From Streptomyces caniscabiei (GTDB lineage Bacteria; Actinomycetota; Actinomycetes; Streptomycetales; Streptomycetaceae), in NCBI RefSeq assembly GCF_014930365.1, contig NZ_JABXWI010000001.1, positions 507,958 through 571,957 on the forward strand: 64,000 nucleotides of DNA, written 5' to 3'. Made by a program: the position numbers and the translations under genes. The notes under the pieces were generated by a model that saw only the letters and a program-made list of their open reading frames with translations, ran no database searches and was not told the origin of the DNA. This document shows positions 41,093-50,157 of the stretch, piece by piece; position 1 is the first letter of the stretch, and the number at the start of each line of letters is the position of its first letter.

Positions 41093-42907
41093 TCACTTGG
41101 CGTCGATCAGGTCGTGCGGCGGGACCTGGACCGTGCGGGCGCCCTCCGTGCCGCCGAGGATCACCTTGCGGAGCGCGATGTTGTTCTTGTGGTTGGACTC
41201 CTGGAGACGGTTCTCCGGGTTGGCGACGACCTGGATGTAGTACGTGCCGTTCGGCAGGCCGGTGATGTCGAAGGACTGGCCGGGACGGTACTGGGTGTAC
41301 GTGTCGCCGGAGCCGACGTCGAGGACCTCACGGACGTTGATGGCGTCCTCGGAACCGCACGCGGTGGACAGGTCGGTGTTCTCCGGGTGCCAGTTGGCGT
41401 TCTTCACCGTGTAGTCGATGGCGTCGGTGTTGGCCAGGCAGAACGCCTCCTTGCCGGAGCGCACCTCCTTGGTCTGGTCCTCGCTGAGCAGGCGGTAGCT
41501 GGCGAAGTCCGTGAAGTGCCAGTGCTCGTGGCCCTCGCGCGGGTCCCACTCCATGGTGCCGGCGGGCGCGTAACCGACCTGCTTGCCCTTGGCGTCGTAG
41601 AAGTACTGGTACGAGTCCATCAGGTCCGCGCCCGGCTTGCGGAAGCCGTCGACGACGAGCGGCGCGGGGCCGGCGTTCCAGACGTTGGCGCTGAAGGCGA
41701 GGTAGTCCTTGCCGGGTGCGTCGCCGTCCTCGCCGTCGGTGATGGCGATGTCCCAGGCGGGCAGCGAGCGCAGGTCCGGCTTGGGGGTGTTCGCCGGGGC
41801 ACCCGCCTTGCCGGTGGGACGCTTGGGGGCGGCCTGCAGCGCGGGCGCGATGCGGGAGCCGTCGGTGTGGCCCTTGCCGTCACCGAGGTGGTTCGCCAGG
41901 CCCCGGTCCTGAAGGGCGAAGGAGAGCTCGGGCGGCGTCGGGGCGTCGGCGCCGCGCGGGCCGTAGTGGTGGTTGTCCGGGGCCGGCTGTCCGGCGGGGG
42001 CGGACTTCGCGTCGTGACCGCCGTGGGCTCCGCCGTGCCCGCCGCCGTGGTGGGCGCTGGACGACGAGGACTTCGACGGGGCCATGCCCACGCCGCCGCC
42101 CGTGCCGCCTTCACCGCCCTCCTCGGGGGGCTCCTCCCGCACGGTCACCTTGACGGTCGGCCGGTCGTCGGGGATGCCGAACAGGTCGCGGTACTTCTTC
42201 GCGACCGCGACCTGGGCGGTGTACTCGCCGGCGGGCAGGTCCACCGTCCGGTCGTAGTCCCAGTTGGTGGTGTTGGTGGCCCAGCCCTTCTCGACGCCCC
42301 AGACCGAGCCCAGCGTCCACGGGTTGGTGGAACAGCTCTGCGGATAGTGGTTCGTGGAGACGGCGTCCGGGCGGATCCGGCCGGAGGCGTTGTTGGGGCA
42401 GAAGTTGCCCTCGCTCTTCACGACCTCCTCCCCGGCCGCGTTCTTGACCGAGATCTCCAGGAAGCCCTTCAGCCCGGAGAAGTCGTCGACGGTCCCCTTG
42501 GGCAGCGTCTTCGTCTTGGTGGTCTTGCCGTCGCGCAGGATCTGCTTGGCGACGATCGGGTCCTTGTACGACTTCCGCGTCACCTGGAACTCCAGGGGCG
42601 CGTTGTCGACCGAGACGTAGGTCCCGAGCTGGAGGCTGACACCGTTGTCCCACTGGGAGCGGGTGAGCGTCACGGAGTTCGACGCGGCGATCAGCTTGAG
42701 CTGCGGCGTCCCGGGCTTCGCGGCGGGCGCGGCACCGGCGCCGGGGGCGGCCCCGGCCACGGCGGCGACCACGGTGAGCGACGCCAGGGCGGCGAGACCC
42801 GGGCGCTTCAGCCGACGGCGGCGGTCCGTGCCACCGGTCGCGCCGGTCGCACCCGCCGGAGCGGTCCCGTCGGTCGGGCTGGAGGAGTTGGTCATCTGGC
42901 TGGTCAT
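41093..42907 (-). CDS. Secreted copper-dependent lysyl oxidase-family protein
   Basis: 604 aa from the ATG at 42907, which has GAGGAA 6-11 nt upstream; longer in-frame starts lack this. An Arg/Lys-rich start and hydrophobic core (about residues 30-60) form the export signal. The C-terminal half is the lysyl oxidase domain with the copper motif EGHEHWHFTDFASYRL (His-x-His-x-His). Four Cys in the C-terminal half or nearby (CPNN, CSTN, CLAN, ACGS) could form disulfides. Just before the catalytic domain is a His/Gly-rich stretch (about 41960-42065 on the plus strand) that could bind metal. Oxidative cross-linking of lysine side chains at the cell surface is expected. Confidence 0.85.
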   Translation of the reverse strand: MTSQMTNSSSPTDGTAPAGATGATGGTDRRRRLKRPGLAALASLTVVAAVAGAAPGAGAAPAAKPGTPQLKLIAASNSVTLTRSQWDNGVSLQLGTYVSVDNAPLEFQVTRKSYKDPIVAKQILRDGKTTKTKTLPKGTVDDFSGLKGFLEISVKNAAGEEVVKSEGNFCPNNASGRIRPDAVSTNHYPQSCSTNPWTLGSVWGVEKGWATNTTNWDYDRTVDLPAGEYTAQVAVAKKYRDLFGIPDDRPTVKVTVREEPPEEGGEGGTGGGVGMAPSKSSSSSAHHGGGHGGAHGGHDAKSAPAGQPAPDNHHYGPRGADAPTPPELSFALQDRGLANHLGDGKGHTDGSRIAPALQAAPKRPTGKAGAPANTPKPDLRSLPAWDIAITDGEDGDAPGKDYLAFSANVWNAGPAPLVVDGFRKPGADLMDSYQYFYDAKGKQVGYAPAGTMEWDPREGHEHWHFTDFASYRLLSEDQTKEVRSGKEAFCLANTDAIDYTVKNANWHPENTDLSTACGSEDAINVREVLDVGSGDTYTQYRPGQSFDITGLPNGTYYIQVVANPENRLQESNHKNNIALRKVILGGTEGARTVQVPPHDLIDAK

Positions 42908-43326
42908 CGGTTCCTCGTCTGCGAGTGCCCTGGTCAGGGGCATCGGACTGGACAGCTCACGGACGACGGCCGACCGGCGGCCTGCCGAACGGATGCACCC
43001 CCACGCACCCCGGGCCGACCGGGTTCGGTCCACTCGCCCTGTGAGCAACCTGTGAGACCGGCAAAAGGCGTGCCCGGGTTGCCTGTTGGGACGGAATTCA
43101 ACGGACGGTGTGGCGAGCACGGCTCAAACACATGCCCACGCATCCCTGCGGAACCGGTTCCAAGTCCCCGGGGAATCCGCGCAGGAGCGTCACACAGCCT
43201 GCACACAGCCCTGAGAATGGCTCGTTAGCGTTGCTGACCGCTCGATCCGCTCGATCCCACGTGCGAACGTGAGGTACCGGGCCGCGGCCCGGCGGGTCGA
43301 CGGCATGCCAACACAGGAAGACCTCG
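42908..43326. other. Divergent promoter region, 419 bp without a supported gene
   Basis: It holds the 12-bp palindrome GGAACCGGTTCC (43150-43161) and the inverted repeat CACGT-GCGA-ACGTG (43259-43272). Either could be an operator or start-site element for the lysyl oxidase or the SCO2400-like gene. Nothing else stands out. Confidence 0.4.
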
Positions 43327-44469
43327 ATGGACTACTGCTCCTCATGTCGCCGACATCTCAACGGCGCCCTCGTGTGCCCGGGCTGCGGCGCCTACGCGCC
43401 CGACATAGCCCCGGCCGCGATCGACAGCCGTGTCGCCCCGTCCGAGCACGCCGGGACGGCGACCGCGCCGCTGATGATCCCCATGCCGCAGACGACACCG
43501 GCGGCGCCGGTGCTGCCCGCGCCGACGTGGGAGTACGGGGCGACGGACGAGGGGTGGCCCGGCGGGGCGCCGGCAGGTGGATTCACGACGGACGGGACGC
43601 TGGGCGGCACGACCTCGTTCGCACAGGCGTCCGACATCGACGGCATCAACGGCATCAACGGCATCAACGGCATGGATGCCGTGGATGACTACGACGGTGT
43701 CGACCGCCACGCCGCCATGGACGACGTCCGCGACATGGACGACGACGCCCGCGATGTGGACGTCGAGGGCGTGCCGGCGGCGCCGCGGGGGCGGGCCGCG
43801 CGGCGGCGTCAGATGGCCCGGTGGAAGAAGAACCAGCGCCGGGCCGTCGTCGCGACCGCCGTGGCGCTGGTCGGCGGCGGGCTGACCGTCATGGGTATGG
43901 ACCGGCAGTCCACCGACCGCACCCAGGCGGCCACGGCCCCGGACGCCGAGAGCCTCGGCTCCGTCGAGCAACAGGGCTCGCAGCGCGACCGTACGTCGGC
44001 GACGGAGACCGACGACGCCCGGCGCACCCCGGACGACTCCCCGTCGTGGTCCCCGTCCGGCGACCCCGCACGCGACCGCTCCGCCGCGAACCGGTCGAAC
44101 TCCCGCGCGGAGCAGCCCAATTCCCCCCGTACGGACTCTGCCACGCCGTCCGTCCAGGAGGCGCGGACCGGCTCCTCCGGCGCCGGCAGGTCGGCCGCCG
44201 ACGACTCCGCCGCCACCCCGTCGGACGGGACGACCACGCCGCCGGCCACCGACGACCCCGGCGCCTCGTCGGACGCGGGCACCGGCACGGGAGCGGGCTC
44301 CGGCGCGGACAACGGCTCGGACACCGGCTCGGAAGCGGGAAGCGGCTCGGGCGGGGACACGGGATCGGGCTCCGGTTCGGACACGGGCGCATCCGACGGT
44401 TCGAGCTCCGACACGGCGACGACGTCCCCCTCGGGGCTCTGCCTGCTCGGGATCGTGTGCGTGAACTGA
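43327..44469 (+). CDS. SCO2400-like protein: zinc ribbon, membrane helix, Ser/Thr-rich tail
   Basis: 380 aa. A zinc-ribbon start (MDYCSSCRRHLNGALVCPGC, two CxxC pairs) is followed by a flexible part with a GIN-GIN-GIN-GMD repeat (about 109-118), a basic patch (RGRAARRRQMARWKKNQRR), one hydrophobic helix (AVVATAVALVGGGLTVMG, about 181-198) and an outside tail rich in Ser, Asp, Gly and Thr. It ends with GLCLLGIVCVN, whose two Cys are six apart. The N terminus and layout match the family named after SCO2400 of S. coelicolor. Function is not known. Confidence 0.75.
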   Translation: MDYCSSCRRHLNGALVCPGCGAYAPDIAPAAIDSRVAPSEHAGTATAPLMIPMPQTTPAAPVLPAPTWEYGATDEGWPGGAPAGGFTTDGTLGGTTSFAQASDIDGINGINGINGMDAVDDYDGVDRHAAMDDVRDMDDDARDVDVEGVPAAPRGRAARRRQMARWKKNQRRAVVATAVALVGGGLTVMGMDRQSTDRTQAATAPDAESLGSVEQQGSQRDRTSATETDDARRTPDDSPSWSPSGDPARDRSAANRSNSRAEQPNSPRTDSATPSVQEARTGSSGAGRSAADDSAATPSDGTTTPPATDDPGASSDAGTGTGAGSGADNGSDTGSEAGSGSGGDTGSGSGSDTGASDGSSSDTATTSPSGLCLLGIVCVN

Positions 44470-44553
44470 CGCAGGGCCGTACGTGACGCACGGCCGTACG
44501 TGACGCGCGGCCATGTGTGACGCACGGCCGTATGTGATGCGTGGCCGTGTGTG
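44469..44553. repeat. Five 17-bp imperfect tandem repeats
   Basis: Units related to ACGCACGGCCGTACGTG start on the last base of the SCO2400-like stop codon. They lie in the gap before the convergent MarR gene, which shows nothing else. Confidence 0.65.
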
Positions 44554-44634
44554 ATGCGTGTGATGTGCGCGCTCATGCGGGTGCGCGCGTCGGAGGGCCG
44601 GCCGTCGACCGCCGTCAGGCGCTCGGCGGCCAGG

Positions 44635-45108
44635 TCAGCCCTCGGCCATCGGGCGTGGCCAAGAACGTCCGCTGACACGTTCGATGTCGGTGTTGAACTG
44701 CTCCAGGTCCGCGACGAAGCGCCGAAGACGTTCGGCGGGCCAGTCGGCGATGACGCCGGTGAGACCGGTGACGAACTCCTCGCGCTGCGCGGCGAGGCGC
44801 GTCGAACCCCTGTCGGTGATCCGGAACTTGCGGGCCACTCCCCCCTCGGGGTCGAGGGTCCGCTCCACCAGGCCGTCCCGCAGGAGCGCCGAGGTCTGCC
44901 GGGTGAACGTGGACGCGTTGAACCCGAACGCCTCCACGAAGTCCGGGATGGACATGGGCCCCTGGGCCTCCAGCCTGGTGAGCAGGACGTAGGCGCTGCG
45001 GTCCAGGGCACCGCCGTCACGGACACCGCGGGGCGTCGACGTCTCGCGGTTGCGCGTCAGGATCAGCAGCTCCCGCTCGATGCGCTCCCCCGCCTCTCGG
45101 GCATCCAC
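44635..45108 (-). CDS. MarR-family transcriptional regulator
   Basis: 157 aa, starting at the ATG at 45108 with GGAGGAGA upstream. The winged helix (about 40-105) reads SIPDFVEAFGFNASTFTRQT then LLRDGLVERTLDPEGGVARK, flanked by the N- and C-terminal dimerisation helices. It is divergent from the P450/ferredoxin pair, with palindromes in the 157-bp gap. It most likely represses both sides and is released by a small lipophilic ligand that is a P450 substrate or precursor. Confidence 0.88.
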   Translation of the reverse strand: MDAREAGERIERELLILTRNRETSTPRGVRDGGALDRSAYVLLTRLEAQGPMSIPDFVEAFGFNASTFTRQTSALLRDGLVERTLDPEGGVARKFRITDRGSTRLAAQREEFVTGLTGVIADWPAERLRRFVADLEQFNTDIERVSGRSWPRPMAEG

Positions 45109-45165
45109 CGGTCTCCTCCTGCCTGTCTGGCCTCCATGGGCTCCTCACCCTACGTCGAGATTGCG

Positions 45166-45223
45166 CCATGCATGGAGAGTGCATGATGCACCATTGATGC
45201 ACGATGCACTACCTGTGTAGCGT
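45166..45223 (+). promoter_or_regulatory. MarR operator region and P450 promoter
   Basis: Promoter TTGATG (45194-45199), 18-bp spacer, TAGCGT (45218-45223). An imperfect 33-bp palindrome (45178-45210; outer arms AGTGCAT/ATGCACT, inner TGCA pairs) covers the -35 and spacer. The 10-bp palindrome CCATGCATGG is at 45166-45175. This is the expected layout for repression by the divergent MarR. Confidence 0.7.
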
Positions 45224-45265
45224 GCATGTCCATCTCCCTCCCTCCCCCCACTAGGAGATGCCGAG

Positions 45266-46534
45266 ATGAGCAAGGTCGAAACAGGCAGCACCGGCACGAG
45301 CGACGGCGAGGTGGTCCGGCTGCCGATGCGCGCCGACGGACCGCTGGACCCGCCCGCCGCGTGGGAGCGGCTGCGCACCCAGTGCCCCGTGGCCACGGTC
45401 GAACTCCCGAGCGGTGACCGGGCGAAGTTCGTGAGCCGCTACGACGACGTCCGCGCCCTCCTCTCCGACTCCCGCTTCTCACGCCCCCGCGCCGGCGACG
45501 ACGCGGCACGGCTCTCCGCCGACGGCTCCGGCGGGGTCGCGGCGGACGCGAGCCCCGAGTACACGCTGGCGATCCCCGAGCACGGCGAGCAGCACCTGCG
45601 CTGGCGGCGTCAGGTGGGCCGGTACTTCACCGCGAAACGCATGGCGGCCCTGCGCCCCGGCATGGCGCGGATCGCGGAGTCCCTGCTCGACGAGATGATC
45701 GCGCGCGGCGAGCCCGGTGGGCCCGCCGACCTGAAGGCGGCCCTCGGCTTCCCGCTCCCGGTCTACGTCATCTGCGACCTGCTCGGCGCGCCGGCCGAGG
45801 ACCGGGACCGCTTCTCGCACTGGTCGGACGCGTTCCTGAACGTCAGCCGCTTCACGAAGGAGGAGACCCGGACGGCGTTCACCGAGTTCGCCGGCTACAT
45901 GTCCGCCCTGGTCGAGGCCAGGCGTGCCGCGCCGGGCGAGGACCTGCTCTCCACGCTGATCGTGGAGAGCGCCGCGCTGCCGGAGGAGGAGCGGCTCACC
46001 GACGCCGAACTCCTCGCGACCGGAATGGGGTTGCTGGTGGCCGGCCACGAGACCACCGCGAACATGATCGGCAAGATGGTCGCGCTGCTGCTGGCCGACC
46101 GCGGCCGCTGGGAGCAGTTGCTCGCCGACCCCTCCCTCGTGCGTACGGCGGTGGAGGAGGTCCTGCGCTTCGACGCGAACCTCGGCGCGTTCGGGATGCG
46201 GCGCTATCTGAGCGAGGACGTGGAGCTGGACGGGAAGCTGCTGCCGGGCGGCACGACCGTGTTCTGCGGGATGTCCTCCGCCAACCGGGACGACCGGGTC
46301 TTCGCCGCACCCGACGAGATGGACCTGACCCGCAGCCCCAACCCGCACCTGACGTTCGGCGCGGGGCCCCACTCCTGCCTCGGCCAGGCCCTCGCGCGCA
46401 CCGAACTCCAGGTCGTCCTCGAAGTCCTCCTCCGCAAACTCCCCACCCTCGAACTGGCCGTGCCCGCAGCCGAGTTGCGCAAGGTCGAAGGACTGCTGGT
46501 CGGCGGCCTGCGCGAGGTCCCGGTCCGCTGGTGA
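45266..46534 (+). CDS. Cytochrome P450
   Basis: 422 aa from the ATG at 45266 (AGGAG about 7 nt upstream). The I-helix oxygen motif is LLVAGHETTANM, the K-helix ExxR is in VEEVLRF, and the heme loop is FGAGPHSCLGQALA with the Cys ligand. Length and motif variants fit bacterial class I P450s of the CYP105/107 type. The ferredoxin gene is only 26 bp downstream and provides electrons. Controlled by the MarR operator upstream. The substrate is not known; it lies 7.5 kb from the megasynthase, so tailoring of that product is possible but unproven. Confidence 0.92.
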   Translation: MSKVETGSTGTSDGEVVRLPMRADGPLDPPAAWERLRTQCPVATVELPSGDRAKFVSRYDDVRALLSDSRFSRPRAGDDAARLSADGSGGVAADASPEYTLAIPEHGEQHLRWRRQVGRYFTAKRMAALRPGMARIAESLLDEMIARGEPGGPADLKAALGFPLPVYVICDLLGAPAEDRDRFSHWSDAFLNVSRFTKEETRTAFTEFAGYMSALVEARRAAPGEDLLSTLIVESAALPEEERLTDAELLATGMGLLVAGHETTANMIGKMVALLLADRGRWEQLLADPSLVRTAVEEVLRFDANLGAFGMRRYLSEDVELDGKLLPGGTTVFCGMSSANRDDRVFAAPDEMDLTRSPNPHLTFGAGPHSCLGQALARTELQVVLEVLLRKLPTLELAVPAAELRKVEGLLVGGLREVPVRW

Positions 46535-46560
46535 CGGAGTTCTCCCCCGGAGGTGTCCCG

Positions 46561-46761
46561 ATGAAGGTCCACGTGGACGAGACGAAATGCTGCGGGGCGG
46601 GCCAGTGCGTCCTCCTCGCCCCCGAGGTGTTCGACCAACGCGACGAGGACGGCATCGTCGTACTCCTCGACCCGGCGCCGTCCCCACCGCACCGTCCGGC
46701 CGTCCGCGAGGCGGCCGCGGTCTGCCCGACGGCGGCGATCACCCTCGACGAGGTGGAGTGA
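46561..46761 (+). CDS. Small [3Fe-4S] ferredoxin, P450 partner
   Basis: 66 aa from the ATG at 46561, with GGAGG about 7 nt upstream; a GTG at 46531 overlapping the P450 stop would add 10 residues. The cluster motif is Cys10-xx-Ala13-xx-Cys16 with the third Cys in AVCPTAAI: the second Cys of a 4Fe-4S motif is Ala13, as is usual in 3Fe-4S ferredoxins beside actinobacterial P450s. It transfers electrons to the P450 just upstream. Confidence 0.9.
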   Translation: MKVHVDETKCCGAGQCVLLAPEVFDQRDEDGIVVLLDPAPSPPHRPAVREAAAVCPTAAITLDEVE

Positions 46762-46777
46762 AGGGACCGAGCAGGCA

Positions 46778-47473
46778 CTACTCCCTGGCAGCCGCCCGGT
46801 GCGGCCCCAACTCCCCCAGTACGGACTGGAGTTGTTCGGCGGTGAGGGAGGGCTCCGGCAGGGGTGGCTGCGGGTCCGGCGTGGAGGCGGAGGGGCGGAG
46901 GCCCGCGAGGAGGAGGGTGAGGGGGCGGCGCCAGGCGTCGGGGGTGGTGACGGCGGTGAGGGCGGGAACGGCGCGACCGAGGGCGGCGAGGGCGAAGAGG
47001 ACGTCCTCGGTGGTGACATCGGCCCGCACCGTGCCCTCCTCGCGGCCGCGCCGCAGCAGGAGCTCGACGGTCCGCCGATTGTGCTCGTGGACGCCCTCCA
47101 GGACGTCCACCCCCCGCACCCGCGTGGTCATGAGGTCGTTCGTGCCCCGGTCGGCGGCCAGCGTGTCGAAGACCGCGCCGAGGTACTCGGTCAGCCCGGT
47201 CCAGGCGTCCGGCGCGTCGCGGACCCGGTCCCCCACCGCCATCGTGCCGGCGAGCTGATCGTGGAAGACGGCGTCGATGAGGGCGGCGCGGCTCGGGAAG
47301 TGCCGGTACAGCGTGGCGTTGCCCACCCCGGCCCGGCGGGCGATCACATCCAGCGGCGCTTCCAGCCCCTGCTCGGTGAACACCTCGTGGGCCGCGGCCA
47401 CCAGCGACTCCCGGTTCCGCCGCGCATCCCGCCGCCGAGGCGGCGGCGCCCCACGTTCCGCACCGACGCCCAT
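46778..47473 (-). CDS. TetR-family transcriptional regulator
   Basis: 231 aa. The N-terminal helix-turn-helix (about 20-66) reads ARRNRESLVAAAHEVFTEQG, APLDVIARRAGVGNATLYRHF. The C-terminal part (about 80-205) is the helical ligand domain of the TetR_C_33 or SbtR-like type. It is convergent with the P450/ferredoxin unit (16 bp between stops) and divergent from the alpha/beta hydrolase gene at 47660, which is the likeliest target. Confidence 0.88.
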   Translation of the reverse strand: MGVGAERGAPPPRRRDARRNRESLVAAAHEVFTEQGLEAPLDVIARRAGVGNATLYRHFPSRAALIDAVFHDQLAGTMAVGDRVRDAPDAWTGLTEYLGAVFDTLAADRGTNDLMTTRVRGVDVLEGVHEHNRRTVELLLRRGREEGTVRADVTTEDVLFALAALGRAVPALTAVTTPDAWRRPLTLLLAGLRPSASTPDPQPPLPEPSLTAEQLQSVLGELGPHRAAARE

Positions 47474-47659
47474 CCCGCTCCTCCACCCAGAACCCGCGAC
47501 TCCGCGACCCCGATGCTAGCGCCGGCCCGACCGGGAGCGGGACGGTCCTGGTGGCCCACGACGCCGGCGTCCGAGGCCCCGGTGGTCTCCCCGCGCTCGC
47601 GGCGGGAGAAGCTTGATCCGAAGTCGTTGTCCCCCCAACTCCCAAGGAGACGACCGGAT

Positions 47660-49102
47660 ATGACGAGACGGCAGACGCGGCGTGCGGTGGTGCGTGGTGG
47701 GGTGGCCGGTGGGCTGGTGCTGGCGGGGGTCGGGGGCGGGAGCGCCTCGGCCGCCGGGAGGTTCGCCGAGAGCCCCGCCGGGAGCCGGGGGTCGCGACGG
47801 GGGGCTGCCGGTGCGGGTGCGGAGGTGTATGTGCCGGTCGCCGTCGGGGCCGGGGGCGGGCCCGTCGGCAGTGACCGGGTGCATGTGCTGAAGGTGGGCC
47901 CCCGGGACGCGGAGACCGTGGTGGTCCTGGTGCCCGGGATGTTCGGGGCGGCGGGCGACTTCCGCCTGATGGCCCGGGACCTGGTGACCTCCGTGCCCGG
48001 TGTGCAGGTGTGGGCGCTGGACCGGCGGGAGGAGAACCTCGCCGACCGGACCGGGTTCACCGGCACGGCGCCCGACCCCGTGGGCTACTACCTCGACGGG
48101 CGGTACCGGGCCCTGGAGCCCGCCTCCGCCGGGTACCTCGGGCGCTGGGGGCTGGAGCGCGCCCTCGACGACCTGCGGTGCGTCGTGCTCGCCGCTCGCG
48201 CGGGCGGACGGCGGCGGGTCGTGCTCGGCGGGCACTCCTGGGGCGCGACCAGTGCGCTGGCGTACGCGGCCTGGGACTTCGACGGGCGGCCCGGGTACCG
48301 GGACCTCGCGGGGCTCGCGGTCCTCGACGGGGGCGTGCGCGGCGCGTTCGAAGGCACCGGGGCGCCCGTGCGGGACTCGCCGGAGGAGGTGCGGGAGCGG
48401 CTCGCGGCGATCGCCGGCGGGCGGGTCCTCGACATGACGCTCAGCGGGGTCGGACTGGGCGCCCGTGCCGAGAGCACCCAGATCTGGTACCAGCTCGCCG
48501 GGTGGTACGCCCACCACGACCCCGAGGGCCGGTCCGTCCTCCAGGACCGGGTGCCCGAGGCGCTGCGGGTGCCGTTCCCCGTGACCAACGCCGCGCTGCT
48601 CGGCAGCTTCGTCGACGCCGGCTTCGGCTGGCCCAACGACATCAGCGTCCACTCCGGGCACCTCGCCCCCGCAGGGGACGACGGTGGCGTACGGGGGTGG
48701 GTCGACGACGGGATCACACCGATCGGGCGGGTCGCGCGGGCGTACGCGGGGCCCGTGCCCGGGGTGTGGGAGTGGTACTGGCCGGCCCGTCTCTCCGTCG
48801 ACCTGGACGTGAGCGACGCCTACGCCGACACCGACCTCGCCCGCTCCCTCGGACTGCGCCTGCGCCACGCCGCCGGCCTCGACATACCCCTCTACGCCTT
48901 CCAGACCAGCTACTCCAAGGGCACGGTCGTGGAGAGCGCCCGCCGCGTCGTCGCCGAGTCCCGCGTCCCGTACGCCGCGTACGCGTCCGACGAGGGCATG
49001 AACCACCTCGACCCGCTCTTCGCCGCGACACCCCACAACACGGCCACGCGAACGCTGGGGGAGTTCGTGGGGAGGGTGACGGGGACGACAGGGGATCGGT
49101 GA
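47660..49102 (+). CDS. Exported alpha/beta hydrolase
   Basis: 480 aa from the ATG at 47660, with AAGGAG 10-15 nt upstream. An Arg-rich Tat-like leader (MTRRQTRRAVVRGGVAGG) ends near GGSASAAG. The hydrolase fold has the oxyanion region LVPGMFGAAGDF, nucleophile Ser in VLGGHSWGATSAL, and a late His in EGMNHLDPLF. The Asp may be in the YAFQTSY-adjacent loop. The substrate is unknown. It is probably under the divergent TetR at 46778. Confidence 0.85.
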   Translation: MTRRQTRRAVVRGGVAGGLVLAGVGGGSASAAGRFAESPAGSRGSRRGAAGAGAEVYVPVAVGAGGGPVGSDRVHVLKVGPRDAETVVVLVPGMFGAAGDFRLMARDLVTSVPGVQVWALDRREENLADRTGFTGTAPDPVGYYLDGRYRALEPASAGYLGRWGLERALDDLRCVVLAARAGGRRRVVLGGHSWGATSALAYAAWDFDGRPGYRDLAGLAVLDGGVRGAFEGTGAPVRDSPEEVRERLAAIAGGRVLDMTLSGVGLGARAESTQIWYQLAGWYAHHDPEGRSVLQDRVPEALRVPFPVTNAALLGSFVDAGFGWPNDISVHSGHLAPAGDDGGVRGWVDDGITPIGRVARAYAGPVPGVWEWYWPARLSVDLDVSDAYADTDLARSLGLRLRHAAGLDIPLYAFQTSYSKGTVVESARRVVAESRVPYAAYASDEGMNHLDPLFAATPHNTATRTLGEFVGRVTGTTGDR

Positions 49103-49144
49103 CGGCCGGGCCCGGTGACGGCCGCGGGCGGCTTGTCGCCGCCC

Positions 49145-49933
49145 TCAGAGGGTGCGGGCCAACAGGTTCAGCAGGGCCGTCCAGTGGCGTTCCGTCGCCT
49201 CGGGGCTGTGCATGGCGGTGTCGGCCTGGGTGAAGCCGTGGTGGGCGCCCGCGTAGACCTCGCCCCGGTGACGTACGCCTGCGGCGGTGAGGGCCTTGTC
49301 GAGGCGGGCGATCTGGTCGGCGGGGTTGGTGGAGTCGTTGTCGGCGTGCCCGAAGTACAGCTCGGCGGTGATGCGGTCGGCGAGGAGATGAGGGCTGTCG
49401 GGTGCGTCGGTCGCGAGGTACGCGCCGTGGAACCCCGCCGCCGCGGCCACGCGCTCCGGGTACGTCCCCGCCGTCCGCAGCGCCAGTCCCGCGCCCATGC
49501 AGTAGCCGGTGATGCCGACCGGGCCGCCGTTCGTCAGGGGCGAGGCCGCCAGCCAGTCCAGGTAGACCCCGGCGTCCCGCATCGACGCCTCGGGCGTCAG
49601 CCCGCGCATCGCAGGGCGGATCCGCTCGATGATCTCCGGCCGCTCCCCCGGGTCGATGAACGCCGGCAGCTCCACCAGGGGCGCCCGCCCGCCGCGGTAC
49701 ATCACGTTGGGCAGCAGGACGACGTACCCGGCCGCCGCCAGCCGCTCCGCCATGCCCTTGAGGTGCGGGCGCACCCCGAACGCGTCCATGTAGAGCAGGA
49801 CGGCGGGGTGCGGCCCATCATCGGCCGGATGACAGACGTACGCGTCGACGGTCCCGTCGGGGGTGGGGATGTCGACGGGGGACGTCTGGACGGACAGGGC
49901 GGGGCGCGGAGCGGGACCGGAAGAGGGGGTCAT
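49145..49933 (-). CDS. Dienelactone hydrolase-family protein
   Basis: 262 aa. The catalytic triad of the family is visible: Cys in GITGYCMGAGLAL, Asp in YFGHADNDSTNP and His in YAGAHHGFTQ. The early YMDAFGVRPHLKGMAERLAA segment is the usual oxyanion/cover part. Cytoplasmic hydrolysis of a lactone or ester is expected. It is upstream-adjacent on the same strand to nothing clearly related; the tandem-repeat array at 50083-50157 separates it from the reductase. Confidence 0.88.
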   Translation of the reverse strand: MTPSSGPAPRPALSVQTSPVDIPTPDGTVDAYVCHPADDGPHPAVLLYMDAFGVRPHLKGMAERLAAAGYVVLLPNVMYRGGRAPLVELPAFIDPGERPEIIERIRPAMRGLTPEASMRDAGVYLDWLAASPLTNGGPVGITGYCMGAGLALRTAGTYPERVAAAAGFHGAYLATDAPDSPHLLADRITAELYFGHADNDSTNPADQIARLDKALTAAGVRHRGEVYAGAHHGFTQADTAMHSPEATERHWTALLNLLARTL

Positions 49934-50082
49934 GGGCTGATTCCCTTGCGTGAAAGGTGAGTTGGCGTGCTTACGGGAGGCTCGGGAGGACGGAGCCGGG
50001 AGACGGTCCGGTCGCCGATGCCGGACGGAGCCGGGAGACGCCAGCCGTCGGGTCGTCGGGTCGTCAGGTCGTCGTTCGCCAG

Positions 50083-50157
50083 AACGTCAGTCGTCGCAAC
50101 GTCAGCCGTCGCAACGTCAGCCGTCGCAACGTCAGCCGTCGGGACGTCAGTCGTCGG
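50083..50157. repeat. Five 15-bp tandem repeats overlapping a stop codon
   Basis: Units AACGTCAGCCGTCGC (one-base variants) run through the stop codon (50147-50149) of the reductase gene. Looser copies continue toward 50050. The 213-bp gap has no other feature. Confidence 0.75.

Noticed and set aside
44469..44553. CRISPR or attachment site
   Set aside because: Simple tandem copies without spacers, integrase or tRNA gene.
45266..46761. P450/ferredoxin as a certain part of the megasynthase cluster
   Set aside because: It lies 7.5 kb away behind unrelated genes and has its own regulator with different operators, so the link is only possible.
50083..50157. CRISPR array
   Set aside because: Units are contiguous 15-bp copies with no unique spacers and no cas genes nearby.
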